A stretch of DNA of 64,000 bases, from the NCBI RefSeq assembly GCF_006124995.1, contig NZ_QEWN01000010.1, positions 1-64,000 on the forward strand, read 5' to 3'. The notes beneath the pieces are model-generated. The model ran no database searches. It was given only the letters and a program-made list of their open reading frames with translations, and was not told the DNA's origin. This stretch comes from Vibrio sp. Hep-1b-8 (GTDB taxonomy: Bacteria; Pseudomonadota; Gammaproteobacteria; Enterobacterales; Vibrionaceae). Shown in pieces: positions 43,246-53,006 of this stretch (the stretch's first letter is position 1; each line of letters opens with the position of its first letter). The position numbers and the translations under genes are program-made.

Positions 43246-44443
43246 GTTGGCCTCCTAAAGATACGCGATTCGATAAGTAGGTCTTTAGTGGTGAAAGAGA
43301 GGTGAATAGGCCGCGTGCTTGATTATTTTTTTGCGCAAGAATGGTGTTGTAAACTTGTTCAATCTGCGGACACGTTACCGATAAATCATGGCTTTTGATG
43401 ATATGGCGATAGGCGTTGGCAGCTATGCGATGGCACAACTTAGGATTGTTAATCAAAATCCGCATTGCACTCGCGATTGGGCCAATCCCATGGTTAGGAT
43501 ATAGCACTCCGGTTTTACCGTGGCTGATAAACTCAGGAATACCGCCTTCAAATGGTGCGACAATGGGCAGTTTAGCCAATCCAGCTTCTGCAACCACTAA
43601 CCCAAAGGCTTCACTGCGTGCACCACTGATAAAAGCGTCACAACCTTTAAGCCAGCCAACAACGTTTCTTTGCTCACCAACAAAGTGTACCTGCATCGCA
43701 AGATGGAGATATTCAGCTTGCTCTTGAAGCTTATTTTTAAGAGGACCATCGCCGATAACCACTAGACGTGTATCGGGGTATTCAAGGGTTACATGACGAA
43801 GTGCGGTGAGAATTCGATCGATCCCTTTGCGGTGAATTAACGAGCCGACAGTGGCAAAAATAAAATCGTGTTGCGGAATACCGAGTTCACGTCGAACATC
43901 AACTTCGGATTGGGCTAACAAAGCGTGTGTGTCAATACCGTTGTGCACAACGTTAACGCGTTCAACGGGATAGCCATCATTGATCAAAGCTTGTGAAACA
44001 TACTTGCTGACCGAAATAATATGAGGCGATAGATGAAGACCTAGGGTAAGACGCTCTCTGATCTGGTAAGGGCAGTGCAGTTGAGTGACCAAAGGGATAT
44101 TCTTGATCCTTGCCGCAACCACCATCCATTGACAAGGTGCGCCACTATTGACATGAATAAGGTCGATCTTTTCTCGATCAATGAGCTCGCAACCGTGCTC
44201 TACCAACGCCATCCAGCTCATCAAATTGAAACGTGGGGCTTTCCATCCCAGTAACAACCGAAATTGACTCAGTTCTGTGGTGACGTTGAGTTGGTCGAGT
44301 TGCTCTGCCAATGTACGATTGTTAGTCCACACCAAGGGCTGGAAGTGATTCGGATTTAGGAACTTAATCAAATCGAGCAAGCATTGCTCACTGCCACGAA
44401 TCCAGTCATCACCATAGTGTACAAACAGAATTTTTTTCGCCAT
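43238..44443 (-). CDS. sypI: Glycosyltransferase family 4 (SypI position)
   Basis: The 401-residue GT4 enzyme starts AKKILFVHYGDDWIRGSEQ. It has a clear acceptor GxS loop, VNVVHNGIDTHALL, VGSLIHRKGIDRILTALR and the donor site GARSEAFGLVVAEAGLAKLP. The start at 44443 follows AAGGGA; an in-frame ATG 66 bases upstream lies in the sigma54 promoter and is rejected. It is the first gene of the second transcription unit of the locus. Confidence 0.9.
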   Translation of the reverse strand: MAKKILFVHYGDDWIRGSEQCLLDLIKFLNPNHFQPLVWTNNRTLAEQLDQLNVTTELSQFRLLLGWKAPRFNLMSWMALVEHGCELIDREKIDLIHVNSGAPCQWMVVAARIKNIPLVTQLHCPYQIRERLTLGLHLSPHIISVSKYVSQALINDGYPVERVNVVHNGIDTHALLAQSEVDVRRELGIPQHDFIFATVGSLIHRKGIDRILTALRHVTLEYPDTRLVVIGDGPLKNKLQEQAEYLHLAMQVHFVGEQRNVVGWLKGCDAFISGARSEAFGLVVAEAGLAKLPIVAPFEGGIPEFISHGKTGVLYPNHGIGPIASAMRILINNPKLCHRIAANAYRHIIKSHDLSVTCPQIEQVYNTILAQKNNQARGLFTSLSPLKTYLSNRVSLGGQHG

Positions 44444-44493
44444 AGCCAATCCCTTTTGCTGTCGTAAGAATAAAGGTCGATAGCAGATGTAAC

Positions 44494-44508
44494 GCAAACG
44501 GGATGCCA
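44494..44508 (-). promoter_or_regulatory. Sigma54 promoter of sypI
   Basis: On the minus strand TGGCATCCCGTTTGC has the GG-N10-GC -24/-12 arrangement, 50 bases upstream of the sypI start. Confidence 0.75.
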
Positions 44509-44573
44509 CAAATTGATGGTTTATAAGCTATTGTTTTATAGTTGTTTTTAGAAATGATAAAGGTAAGGGGCGC

Positions 44574-45626
44574 TCATTTCTCAATTTGAGAATCAGTTTG
44601 AAACTGTTTGGGAAAGTAGAGCTCTAGCATTTGAGGGATGATAGCCGAAGGTGAAAAGTGCTGTTCAACGGTCGCGATGGCATTGCGCTGCAGTGCGTTT
44701 CTGCGCTGCGAGTCGAGTGAGACAAAATCTTGCAATTGCTGGTTGAGTTCTTCCATAGAGTTGACCAGAAAACCATTGTGTTGGTGACGAATCAACTTAT
44801 CGAGGTTGCCGACACTAAGTGCAAGGACGGGTATACCACGCGCCATAGCTTCAAGAGCCGCCATTGGAAGGCCTTCGAACCGAGAGCAAATGACCAACAA
44901 GCCAACATTTGGCCATATACTAGACATGTCACTCTGGTGACCGTGAAAGCGAATATTGATTGGGGCACAGGTGGTGAGTGCCGTTTCCATCGGCCCTGAA
45001 CCATAAACATCAAAGCTTAACTCGTTATTAAGCCGTGCAATTTCAACAAATCGATCAGGCGCTTTCTCTTCACTTAATCGCCCGACAAAAGCAATCTGTT
45101 GTCCAGTACTGATGGCTAGCTGGTGGTTATCGATAAAGTTGTTGAAGCAAACAGACCGGCTTGGCAACTTAGCCATGATTGCATGACTGACGGCGAGAGA
45201 GTGGGTAGAGAGAAAGCTGCTATATCTGTCGATCAAGTCATAAAGCCATACTTTTCCTTTAGGTGTCTCGCCGGCATGATAAGTAGTGGTCTGTGCAACA
45301 CCAGTTAAGAGATGCAGCAGTTTACATATGATGCTGGCTTTATAACCATGGGCGTGTACGACGGCGGGGCGCTGAGCTTGAATCTGGTCGCGTAATTGAA
45401 ACACAAAGTGCTGTTTATCGCGATCAAGATAATCAACGCTGACGTTCGCTTGCTCTAACTGTTGTTTCAATTGGTTGTGATGAGGATAACGGCGCAGAAG
45501 CCAAACTTGAACGTGAATGTTAAAGAGCTTGAGCCCTTTCGCGAGCTCAAGCACATGCGTTTCTATACCACCGAAGGTTTGACTATCAATCACCAACCAA
45601 ACTTGATCAGACGAGTTGCTGCTCAT
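44574..45626 (-). CDS. sypH: Glycosyltransferase family 4 (SypH position)
   Basis: The 350-residue GT4 enzyme has VWLVIDSQTFGGIETHVLEL (GG-loop), VVHAHGYKAS, IAFVGRLSEEKAPDRFVEIA and CSRFEGLPMAALEAMARGIP (donor site). The ATG at 45626 has GGGAGTCTGAGG upstream, and the conserved fold starts there. A longer in-frame extension is not conserved. It overlaps the sypG 3' end by 20 bases. The SypG-type site of sypI overlaps its own stop-codon region. Confidence 0.9.
   Translation of the reverse strand: MSSNSSDQVWLVIDSQTFGGIETHVLELAKGLKLFNIHVQVWLLRRYPHHNQLKQQLEQANVSVDYLDRDKQHFVFQLRDQIQAQRPAVVHAHGYKASIICKLLHLLTGVAQTTTYHAGETPKGKVWLYDLIDRYSSFLSTHSLAVSHAIMAKLPSRSVCFNNFIDNHQLAISTGQQIAFVGRLSEEKAPDRFVEIARLNNELSFDVYGSGPMETALTTCAPINIRFHGHQSDMSSIWPNVGLLVICSRFEGLPMAALEAMARGIPVLALSVGNLDKLIRHQHNGFLVNSMEELNQQLQDFVSLDSQRRNALQRNAIATVEQHFSPSAIIPQMLELYFPKQFQTDSQIEK
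44578..44592. promoter_or_regulatory. SypG-type enhancer upstream of sypI (at sypH 3' end)
   Basis: TTCTCA-ATT-TGAGAA is a perfect palindrome lying within the last codons of sypH, about 135 bases upstream of the sypI start and 70-85 bases from its sigma54 promoter. Confidence 0.8.
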
Positions 45627-47061
45627 CCTCAGACTCCCAAGCTTGTTTTTTTCGGTACACGGTTGAAGGACTAAGTTCGAGTAGTACCGCCGCATTGAGC
45701 ACATTGCCGTCACAGTAATCGATCGCTTGTTGGATAGCTTCTCTTTCTATCTGCCACATAGGACGTATATTGTGATCCGACTTTGCCACTTGTGGTGTGG
45801 CATCCGTCAACTGAGAGATGGAGTCAGTATCATGTCGCAGTCTGACTGGCTCAGAGACCGCAGCAGTCGGTGAGTTTGGCAGCTGCCTTTTGTTTTTGAT
45901 CAGTTGCTCCGGAAGATGTTCGTATCTCAAATGACTGTCGTCGTTCAACACGACAATATTGCGAATAATATTTTGCAGCTGGCGAACATTGCCGGGCCAG
46001 TTGTAACGTTTCAGCGCAGATTCCGCTTCTCGATGGATTGAAGAGAACTTCTTACCATCTTCTTTGGCGTACATCTTGAGAAAATGGGTCGCTAAGGTAA
46101 TGATGTCGTTACCACGATCTCGCAAAGGTGGCATTTCAACGGGAACCACGTGAACGCGATAATAGAGGTCTTCCCTAAATCTGCCTTGCTCGACTTCTTG
46201 CAAAGGATCGCGGTTTGTTGCGCAGATAATGCGAACATCAACCTTCATCTCTTTGGTTGCACCGAGCGGAGTGAATGTTCCGGTTTGCAGAAAGCGGAGA
46301 AGCTTTTTCTGCATTTCCAGTTCCATCTCACAGAGCTCATCGAGAAATAAGGTTCCACCATGGGCTTGAGATGCCGCCCCTTTACGATCCGCTGTTGCAC
46401 CTGTAAAAGCACCTTTTACGTGGCCGAATATCTCACTTTCCATCAGATCTTTGGGGATAGCACCACAGTTGATGGCGACAAAGGGTTTATCGCGGCGCTT
46501 GCTCTCTTGATGAATGGCTTCCGCACATACCTCTTTACCTGTACCACTCTCACCGATAATAAAAACACTCGCAGAAGTCGGTGCGACAGAGTCGATGATC
46601 TTATAGATCCCTTGCATGGGAAGGCTTGAACCGATGAAACCATGAAAACGATTACGGTCGAATTTAGCTTCAATATCTTCGACGAGTGTCTCCAGTTTTA
46701 CCTGCTGTAAATGCAGGGCAATTGAAGTCTTTAAACGGTCGGCGTTAATTGGCTTTTCTAAGAAGTCTTTTGCGCCTTTTTGCAGCAAACTAACCGCCAC
46801 ATCAACGGATCCATGTGCGGTAGCAATCACCACAGACGTAGGGATCTGCTGCTCGTTGATCCAGTCTAAGATATCTTCGCCATCCATGTCGGGTAGCTTT
46901 AAATCAAGTATCACTAGATGAGGGACATTACGCTCTATGAAAGCGATCGCTTCTTTACCCGTTTCAACATGGAAAAGGTCGTAATTTTCGTCCTTAACGT
47001 ACTGCTTATACAGAATAGCCAGTGATGTGGAATCTTCTATTAATAATACTTTTGGTTTCAT
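45607..47061 (-). CDS. sypG: Sigma54-dependent response regulator (SypG position)
   Basis: The 484-residue NtrC-family activator has a receiver (about 1-120, Asp in LVILDLKLPDMDG, Lys in FLEKPINA). An AAA+ domain follows (about 138-370) with Walker A GESGTGKE, the sigma54-contact motif GAFTGA and Walker B GGTLFLDELCEM. A Fis-type HTH closes the protein (about 440-475, NAAVLLELSPSTVYRKK). It should bind the TTCTCA-N3-TGAGAA-type palindromes found before sypA, sypI, sypM and sypP and activate sigma54 promoters there. It is cotranscribed with the hybrid kinase gene upstream. Confidence 0.92.
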   Translation of the reverse strand: MKPKVLLIEDSTSLAILYKQYVKDENYDLFHVETGKEAIAFIERNVPHLVILDLKLPDMDGEDILDWINEQQIPTSVVIATAHGSVDVAVSLLQKGAKDFLEKPINADRLKTSIALHLQQVKLETLVEDIEAKFDRNRFHGFIGSSLPMQGIYKIIDSVAPTSASVFIIGESGTGKEVCAEAIHQESKRRDKPFVAINCGAIPKDLMESEIFGHVKGAFTGATADRKGAASQAHGGTLFLDELCEMELEMQKKLLRFLQTGTFTPLGATKEMKVDVRIICATNRDPLQEVEQGRFREDLYYRVHVVPVEMPPLRDRGNDIITLATHFLKMYAKEDGKKFSSIHREAESALKRYNWPGNVRQLQNIIRNIVVLNDDSHLRYEHLPEQLIKNKRQLPNSPTAAVSEPVRLRHDTDSISQLTDATPQVAKSDHNIRPMWQIEREAIQQAIDYCDGNVLNAAVLLELSPSTVYRKKQAWESEDEQQLV

Positions 47062-47085
47062 AGGCGATTTCCTATCGATAAACAG

Positions 47086-49398
47086 TTAAGGTTGCATCGG
47101 TTGTGAAAAGCCTTGCTGCTTACGAATTTCTAGTGCGGCTAGTGATTGTTCAGCAAGGTGTTGCAACTCAGATTTAAGTTTGAAGGCTTGGTGTCCTTGT
47201 CCATCTATACATAGATGTTCAATTTTACGCGCAAAATTAGACAGTGTACGGTTGCCCAAAGCCAGTGAAGAACTGCCTAAGGTGTGTGTTTCAAACTCAA
47301 CCGTATGTGAGTCTTCTCGATCAATGGCTTGGTATATTTTTTCCAGCCGTTGGTGTGACTCTTCAAGATAGTGGTCAATCAATAACGGGATGACATCTGC
47401 ACTTGTATCTTCAATCATTTGTTGAAGGATTTGTTCATCGACAAGTTCCAAATTAACCTCTTCTAATATTGCTGGTTCAACGGTTTTAATGTTAGCTCGA
47501 TATGGGTCTGATTGCTTATCTTCTGTGTTTGAAGTGTGAGCAGAACCTGATTCCGTATTGTGTTCTTCATTTAAGAATAGATTAATTTTTTCAATTAGTT
47601 GTGATGCTCTTAGAGGTTTTGATAAGTAATCATCCATACCCGAGGCAAGAAACTTCTCTCTGTCTCCCGCTAGCGAGTGCGCCGTAAGGGCAATAATAGG
47701 AAGTTGCGAGGTAATGTCATCATCGAGTTCGCGGATTGCTTTACATGCCTGCATACCGTCCATCTCTGGCATAGAGATGTCCATAAAGATGATGTCGTAC
47801 TGATATTGCTTGACCATCGCTACCGCTTGGACACCGTTTTCAGCAATATCGATAGTGAGGCCGATACGCTTAAACATCTCTCTGATGACCAATTGGTTCG
47901 CTCTGTTGTCTTCCGCAACCAAAATACGAGCATTGGTGTATTGCAAAGTAGGGCGACTTTCAGTGGTATCCGGTGACGAGATGAGTTGATCAGCAACAGG
48001 TAAACAGATATCAAAGGTGAAGGTACTGCCAATTTGAGGCTGGCTGTCTACACGTACTTCTCCATCCATTAGATTGCAAAGGCGTCGGCAAATTGCCAGA
48101 CCGAGTCCGGAGCCTTCTTTGCTACGAGAGTATGATTGGTCAACCATAGTGAACTCATCAAACAGATAGTCGATCGCATTTTGGTTGATGCCAATCCCAG
48201 TATCTTGTATCTGACAGGTGAGTTTTACCTTGTCTTCAGAGACCCTCTCCGCGCTTACTTTAACGGTGACGCTTCCTTCATGGGTAAACTTAATCGCATT
48301 GCCAATTAGGTTCAGTAAAATCTGTTTAACTCGGTTGATATCACCACGAACCTTACTAGGTACGTGGCCTTCAATGTAGCAGTGTAAGACTAAATTTTGT
48401 GCTTTCGCTGAAGGCGTGAATGAATCGACAACACTCTCTACACACTGGCGAAAATCAAAGGGCTGATCCTCAAGTATCAGGGTGTTTGACTCCATTCGAG
48501 TGAAATCGAGAATATCGTTAATGACGGACAGTAAAAAATGGCCTGATTCAGTCGCTGTCGAAACCAGTTTTCTCTGCTCCTTACTCAGATTGGTCTCTTC
48601 GAGAATGTTGAGAATACCCAGTACACCATTCATTGGGGTTCTAATCTCATGCGACATAGAGGCAAGGAAACGACTTTTCGAGTCATTGGCAAGCTCTGCG
48701 CCTTCGCGGGCGGCGTGAAGCAACTTATATTCTTGTTCTAGCTTGGCGGACATGCCATCAAATGCACGAGATACGTCACCGATTTCATCTTTCGATTGTG
48801 AATTAAGTTGAAAGCCCGGACCCGATTGCTCGATGGTGTTGACCGCGGAAGCAATGCGAGTCAATCCTCGTGTTAAATAGGTGCCTAAGGCGAAAGAGAA
48901 AAGGGCAACTAACACCACTTCCATGGTTGCAATGATGACAATGGAGCGCTGTGCGTCATTCAACATCATCATGATAGGTTCGACTTGAAAGCCGATATCG
49001 ACATAACCGTAGACTTTGCCGTTGACCTCAATCGGGCTACGCAAATCGAAGATTCCATCATCAACACTTTCAAGACTGGTATCATTTTGCATCGCACGTT
49101 GTAAGATCTCTTTGTCACCAGCGCAGGCCATCTCTTTGCCATCACGCAATACTCTAACGTAGGCCACATCTTCCAACGTCATGAACTCATCGACGAGGCT
49201 TTCCAAAGTGGCAATGTCTGTGGACAGAACGGCATCTTTGGCCGCTTGAGTAAACATGGTTGCGCTAGAGTTGGCTCTCTGTATGAGCTGCTTCTCATTT
49301 GAGTTGGAAAGAAAGCTCATTGCACTGAGGACGAGAACGATCAGCACAATGATTTCTATGATGGCGATTCCAAGGATTGTTTTTAAACGTAAAGTCAT
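47086..49398 (-). CDS. sypF: Hybrid sensor kinase with receiver and Hpt domains (SypF position)
   Basis: The 770-residue protein has TM1 at about 6-27, a periplasmic sensor at about 28-145, and TM2 at about 148-175. HAMP follows, then HisKA with SHEIRTPMNGVLGIL, HATPase (VKQILLNLIGNAIKF, DTGIGI and GSGLGLAI), receiver with Asp in IIFMDISMPEMDG, and a C-terminal Hpt with His in EFETHTLGSSSLALGN. This gives a complete internal phosphorelay that can pass phosphate to SypG. ATG at 49398 follows GGAGAAGCGC; the GTG at 49410 is an unlikely alternative. The neighbouring PhnD-like binding protein may supply its ligand. Confidence 0.92.
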   Translation of the reverse strand: MTLRLKTILGIAIIEIIVLIVLVLSAMSFLSNSNEKQLIQRANSSATMFTQAAKDAVLSTDIATLESLVDEFMTLEDVAYVRVLRDGKEMACAGDKEILQRAMQNDTSLESVDDGIFDLRSPIEVNGKVYGYVDIGFQVEPIMMMLNDAQRSIVIIATMEVVLVALFSFALGTYLTRGLTRIASAVNTIEQSGPGFQLNSQSKDEIGDVSRAFDGMSAKLEQEYKLLHAAREGAELANDSKSRFLASMSHEIRTPMNGVLGILNILEETNLSKEQRKLVSTATESGHFLLSVINDILDFTRMESNTLILEDQPFDFRQCVESVVDSFTPSAKAQNLVLHCYIEGHVPSKVRGDINRVKQILLNLIGNAIKFTHEGSVTVKVSAERVSEDKVKLTCQIQDTGIGINQNAIDYLFDEFTMVDQSYSRSKEGSGLGLAICRRLCNLMDGEVRVDSQPQIGSTFTFDICLPVADQLISSPDTTESRPTLQYTNARILVAEDNRANQLVIREMFKRIGLTIDIAENGVQAVAMVKQYQYDIIFMDISMPEMDGMQACKAIRELDDDITSQLPIIALTAHSLAGDREKFLASGMDDYLSKPLRASQLIEKINLFLNEEHNTESGSAHTSNTEDKQSDPYRANIKTVEPAILEEVNLELVDEQILQQMIEDTSADVIPLLIDHYLEESHQRLEKIYQAIDREDSHTVEFETHTLGSSSLALGNRTLSNFARKIEHLCIDGQGHQAFKLKSELQHLAEQSLAALEIRKQQGFSQPMQP

Positions 49399-49409
49399 GC
49401 GCTTCTCCA

Positions 49410-50210
49410 CTAATCCAAAATCGTGATGTTTAGCTTACGAACGTCATTCCAGTCTTCATCTTTAGCAGCCACAAAACCTTTTAAGCTTAGTGTCTGTAGT
49501 TGAGCTTGTTCGACGCTACTTGAATCCAATGACATTAAGGCGTTTTGCAAGGCAGAGACCTGTTGCTGGCTTAAACGTGGGTGGGTGGCAATCGCATGTG
49601 GTGTATAAGACTCGGTTCTCCAGATGACTTTAAGTTGAGACTTGACGACTTCTGGCAGTGAGTTAAAGGTTCGCATTACACCGCCACCAGCGGGATAAAA
49701 GCCTTTGGCCACACCGAGATAGACTGAGTCGTGTGAGGAGACGTAGTTGACCTGATAACTGATTCCCGCTTTATTTAGATCGCTTTGAGTTAAAATGGTG
49801 GCTGCAAAAGCGGCAGGAGAAGGAAAAGCGAGCTTAGAGTTGTCGAGCTGTGTGAGGCTTTCAATAGGGTCTTTTTTTTTCGCGACAATAATACCTTGAA
49901 TGAGTTTGTCTTTTGCTTTGGCTATCGCACGATATCCTGGAGTCTGACTAAAAACCGTGTAGTGATAAGGGTTCATATACGCGATGTCATACTTCCCTTC
50001 TGCCAAACGTTGCTCGAAGGTAGGAATGTCTGGAGCGGTACTAAATACCACATCGATTCCCGTTTGCTCACTGAGGTAGTTCATTATCGGCGTCCACTGT
50101 TCAGCCAATCGACTGGCAGATTGCTGCGGAACGATGCCGAAACTAAGGGTTTGAGCCAGACAGGTCACGGATAAGGTTAGGGCGGAAATAAACACGACTA
50201 GACGTTTCAT
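49410..50210 (-). CDS. PhnD-like periplasmic binding protein in the sypE position
   Basis: The 266-residue exported protein has a signal peptide (MKRLVVFISALTLSVTCLA). The PhnD/TctC-like phosphonate-type binding fold begins LSFGIVPQQSASRLAEQWTP and continues with YDIAYMNPYHYTVFSQTPGY and VSSHDSVYLGVAKGFYPAGG. No ABC transporter genes accompany it. It stands exactly where V. fischeri encodes SypE (a regulator unrelated to binding proteins), directly beside the kinase gene, and its stop region abuts sypF. A role as ligand-binding input for SypF is inferred. Confidence 0.85.
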   Translation of the reverse strand: MKRLVVFISALTLSVTCLAQTLSFGIVPQQSASRLAEQWTPIMNYLSEQTGIDVVFSTAPDIPTFEQRLAEGKYDIAYMNPYHYTVFSQTPGYRAIAKAKDKLIQGIIVAKKKDPIESLTQLDNSKLAFPSPAAFAATILTQSDLNKAGISYQVNYVSSHDSVYLGVAKGFYPAGGGVMRTFNSLPEVVKSQLKVIWRTESYTPHAIATHPRLSQQQVSALQNALMSLDSSSVEQAQLQTLSLKGFVAAKDEDWNDVRKLNITILD

Positions 50211-50218
50211 GCTAACTC

Positions 50219-50914
50219 CTACGCTGACTGTGCCAGAAATTCGTTGGTCAAAATTTTGCTTGCTATACGCTCACGCCAACGACGTGGAATAAAGGTAAAG
50301 CGGTTTAACTCGCGGACTATTTCTTCGGCCAAAGTGGCTTGGTCTCTCATATTAAGAATAGAACCCAGCAGAGAAATTGACGCGCAATTGAGCATTTCAG
50401 TCGCTTTGGCTAACTGACCCGACGACGTTTTTCCACCCATAACAACAAGGACGGTCTGATCACAAGCCCCCGCGACGACTTGGGCGGGTATATTGCCGCG
50501 ATTTATGTGTAACAAAGGGGAAGTGTCGCAAATGACTCGATCAAATTGTTGCAGCCACTCGGATACCGCGTTAGTAAGGTAGGTCGGGTCTTTGTATGCC
50601 AGAAGCGCAGATTGACTGCTAGGGACAGGTAACCCCGTAAACAGTTGATGCGTATCGTTGTGTTCAACCAAAAATCCAACTTGCTCAGTAAACTGAGGCA
50701 TCGAATCGATCGATTCAAATGCTGGATGAAAGGTATTTAAATCAACGACTAATGTTTTATGGCCAGCCAATAAGTAACGCTCCGCAAGTGCAGATACAAT
50801 GGATGTGACGCCGTCACCTGATTGACAGGCGGTAAGACAGAGAGAGCGGCAACCATTCATCTCCGCTGCGAGATAGATTTGCTCAATCTCGGTATGGGTT
50901 GAAGGAATAATCAT
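50219..50914 (-). CDS. sypD: CpsD/BY-kinase-like ParA-fold protein (SypD position)
   Basis: The 231-residue cytoplasmic protein has a ParA/CpsD-like fold. The N-terminal loop reads CQSGDGVTS in place of the usual GxxxxGK[ST], so the P-loop lysine seems replaced by Val. Later VVDLNTFHPAF, VICDTSPLLH and VLVVMGGKTSSGQLAKA give the A' and Walker B-like segments. The usual C-terminal tyrosine cluster is absent. It would pair with SypO. ATG at 50914 is preferred to the GTG at 50917; GGAGCGTT precedes. It overlaps the sypC end. Confidence 0.8.
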   Translation of the reverse strand: MIIPSTHTEIEQIYLAAEMNGCRSLCLTACQSGDGVTSIVSALAERYLLAGHKTLVVDLNTFHPAFESIDSMPQFTEQVGFLVEHNDTHQLFTGLPVPSSQSALLAYKDPTYLTNAVSEWLQQFDRVICDTSPLLHINRGNIPAQVVAGACDQTVLVVMGGKTSSGQLAKATEMLNCASISLLGSILNMRDQATLAEEIVRELNRFTFIPRRWRERIASKILTNEFLAQSA

Positions 50915-53006
50915 CACAACGCTCCTATTAACACTATGGTGGTGGTTAAGCGCAGAATATCTTCCAAGCCAACACGGGCTTTTTCCAAGATGCTTTCGCT
51001 ACGGTCAGGAACATAGATGGTGTCACCGGCACGAAGGACAGGCAGTTGATATATGTTGGCCGTTTTACTGAAGTTGACCAAATCAAATGTTCGCGCCTGA
51101 CCCTGACAGCAGGACATATTTACGATAGAAATCTTTTCAAGGTAAGCTCGGTCAGACGGGCCGCCTGCTTCTGCAAGTATGTCGAGCACGGTCATATTGT
51201 CATCGAAAACGTAACGTCCAGGTTTGTTTACCGCGCCAAGGACACGCACGGTGGACTCTTTCGAACGATCCAGCCAGATTTTATCTTTCTCGGGAATGTA
51301 GATGGTGTCGCCCATGGTCACGTTAGGTAATAGGCTTTCGTCGCCCGTTTCGAAGTAAAGAGAAAGGTTCAGCTTGCTCACTTTTGAGTAACTTTTGTCT
51401 CTATGGGTGATGCGGATGTTATGGATGTCAGCATCTTTGGTTGGGCCATCGGCGGCGGAAAGAATGTCGAGGAAATGCATATCTTTGGTGAAGCGATAGC
51501 GTCCAGGCGCGTTGACCTGACCGAAGACGTAAATCGACGCATCCGAACTTTGACGAACCCATTGTGACTTATTATCCGATGGGTCTTGAGGCAGGTCATG
51601 AATACGAATAATGGACCCTGCTGTAATGCTCGGCAATTCACTGCTTGGTGCTCCACTCAAAATATAGGCATCGAGGTCGAACACATGGAGTTTATTGTCA
51701 CTGGTGACAACCTCGATTTTGGAGGTATCAGCGCGTAATGTTGGGCCGCCTACGTGAGAGAGTAGATCCATTAGGTCCATTTCATCAGACCATTCGACAC
51801 GACCGGGACGAACCACTTCTCCGATGATGCGTACTGCGCGATTCGGCGCTATCTTGAGCCAAGATTTTTCGTTCATGTCGGTTTTCTCGGGGACAAAGAT
51901 TGCGTCACCAGCACTGATTTTCGGAGGGTTGCGTCCTGATAGTCCTTCAGTAAAAGCGGTTAGGTCGAATTTGACGACCGTACCATTGGCTTTAATGACG
52001 CGAATCTGACGGGATTCTGCGTAGCGTGTTGGCCCGCCAGCATTGGCGAGAATATCCATAAAAGAGGCATTTTTTTACCTTCATAGGCACCAGGACTAGC
52101 GACTTCCCCCATGATATAAACAACATTAGCACCCGACTTAATTTCCTCTTCTTGCTTGGGTACAAAGATAGTCGTTCCCGGAGTTAGGGTAGGCAGCAGA
52201 GAAACATCACCACTATCTAAATAGGATTTAAGGTTGAATAGCTTAGGGGTGTTGTCCGAAATAACTCGGATTTGTTCTACCGAAGCATAGCGAGTGACGC
52301 CACCTGCTCGCATAATGATATCAACCAAATCCGTATTGGCTTTGTAGCCGAATGAGCCTGGAGCGTTGACTTCGCCAAATACTTTGATCGCAGTTCGTCC
52401 ATCAGCGCTGTCGCCAGCGTTTGCGAGTTTGGTTGCGTCAAACTCTTGTTCGATATTGCCGACGAGCGGTGAGGCGGGAACGAAAATCGTGTCCAGTGAA
52501 TCGAGCTCTGGAAGCAGTGACGAATTACCAGTATCAAGGAAGTTTTTATAATTGAAGGTGATTTTTTCGTTGCCGCGTTTTATGAATAGATCGTTCAACT
52601 GAGCGCCTGCACGTAATCCACCGGCTGCGTGCAGTGCCATCTGAATATCCGCGCTCTTGGGTAAGGTGTATTCACCGGGTGACTTTACGTACCCTTGGAC
52701 AGAAACGAGGATTTGTTGTTCGGCGATGTAAACCGTCGCAGAGGACAGGTCGCGATAGACTTTCTCCAACGCTTGTTTGACCGCCGACTCAAGTTGAGGC
52801 TCAGTATAACCTGCAACATAAAGGGCGCCCACTTCAGGCAAGGTGATTCGGCCACGTTTATCAACTTGAAATCCTTTGTTTAGTGAGGTTTCGCCTGGCA
52901 GATTAACTTGGATTAAGTCGCCGATATCCACACGCTCTTCATTCGCGTCGGCCAAAGTAGCAAGTGACAGTAACAAGGTGACTAACAGAAGATTAATGTG
53001 TTTCAT
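50914..53006 (-). pseudogene. sypC: SLBB-domain polysaccharide export protein SypC, interrupted by a -1 frameshift
   Basis: One gene is split into two overlapping frames. The 5' part, from ATG at 53006 (AGGAGG upstream), has a signal peptide (MKHINLLLVTLLLSLATLADA), a Poly_export domain (VDIGDLIQVNLPGE) and several SLBB repeats. At an A7 run (minus strand GGTAAAAAAATGCC, plus about 52069-52075) the frame runs out at about 51960. The other frame continues from the codon AAT with NASFMDILANAGGPTRYAES and more SLBB repeats to 50914. Together they make about 697 residues of outer-membrane exporter. One extra A, or -1 slippage on A AAA AAA, restores it. This is the only frame break in the locus. 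Confidence 0.8.
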
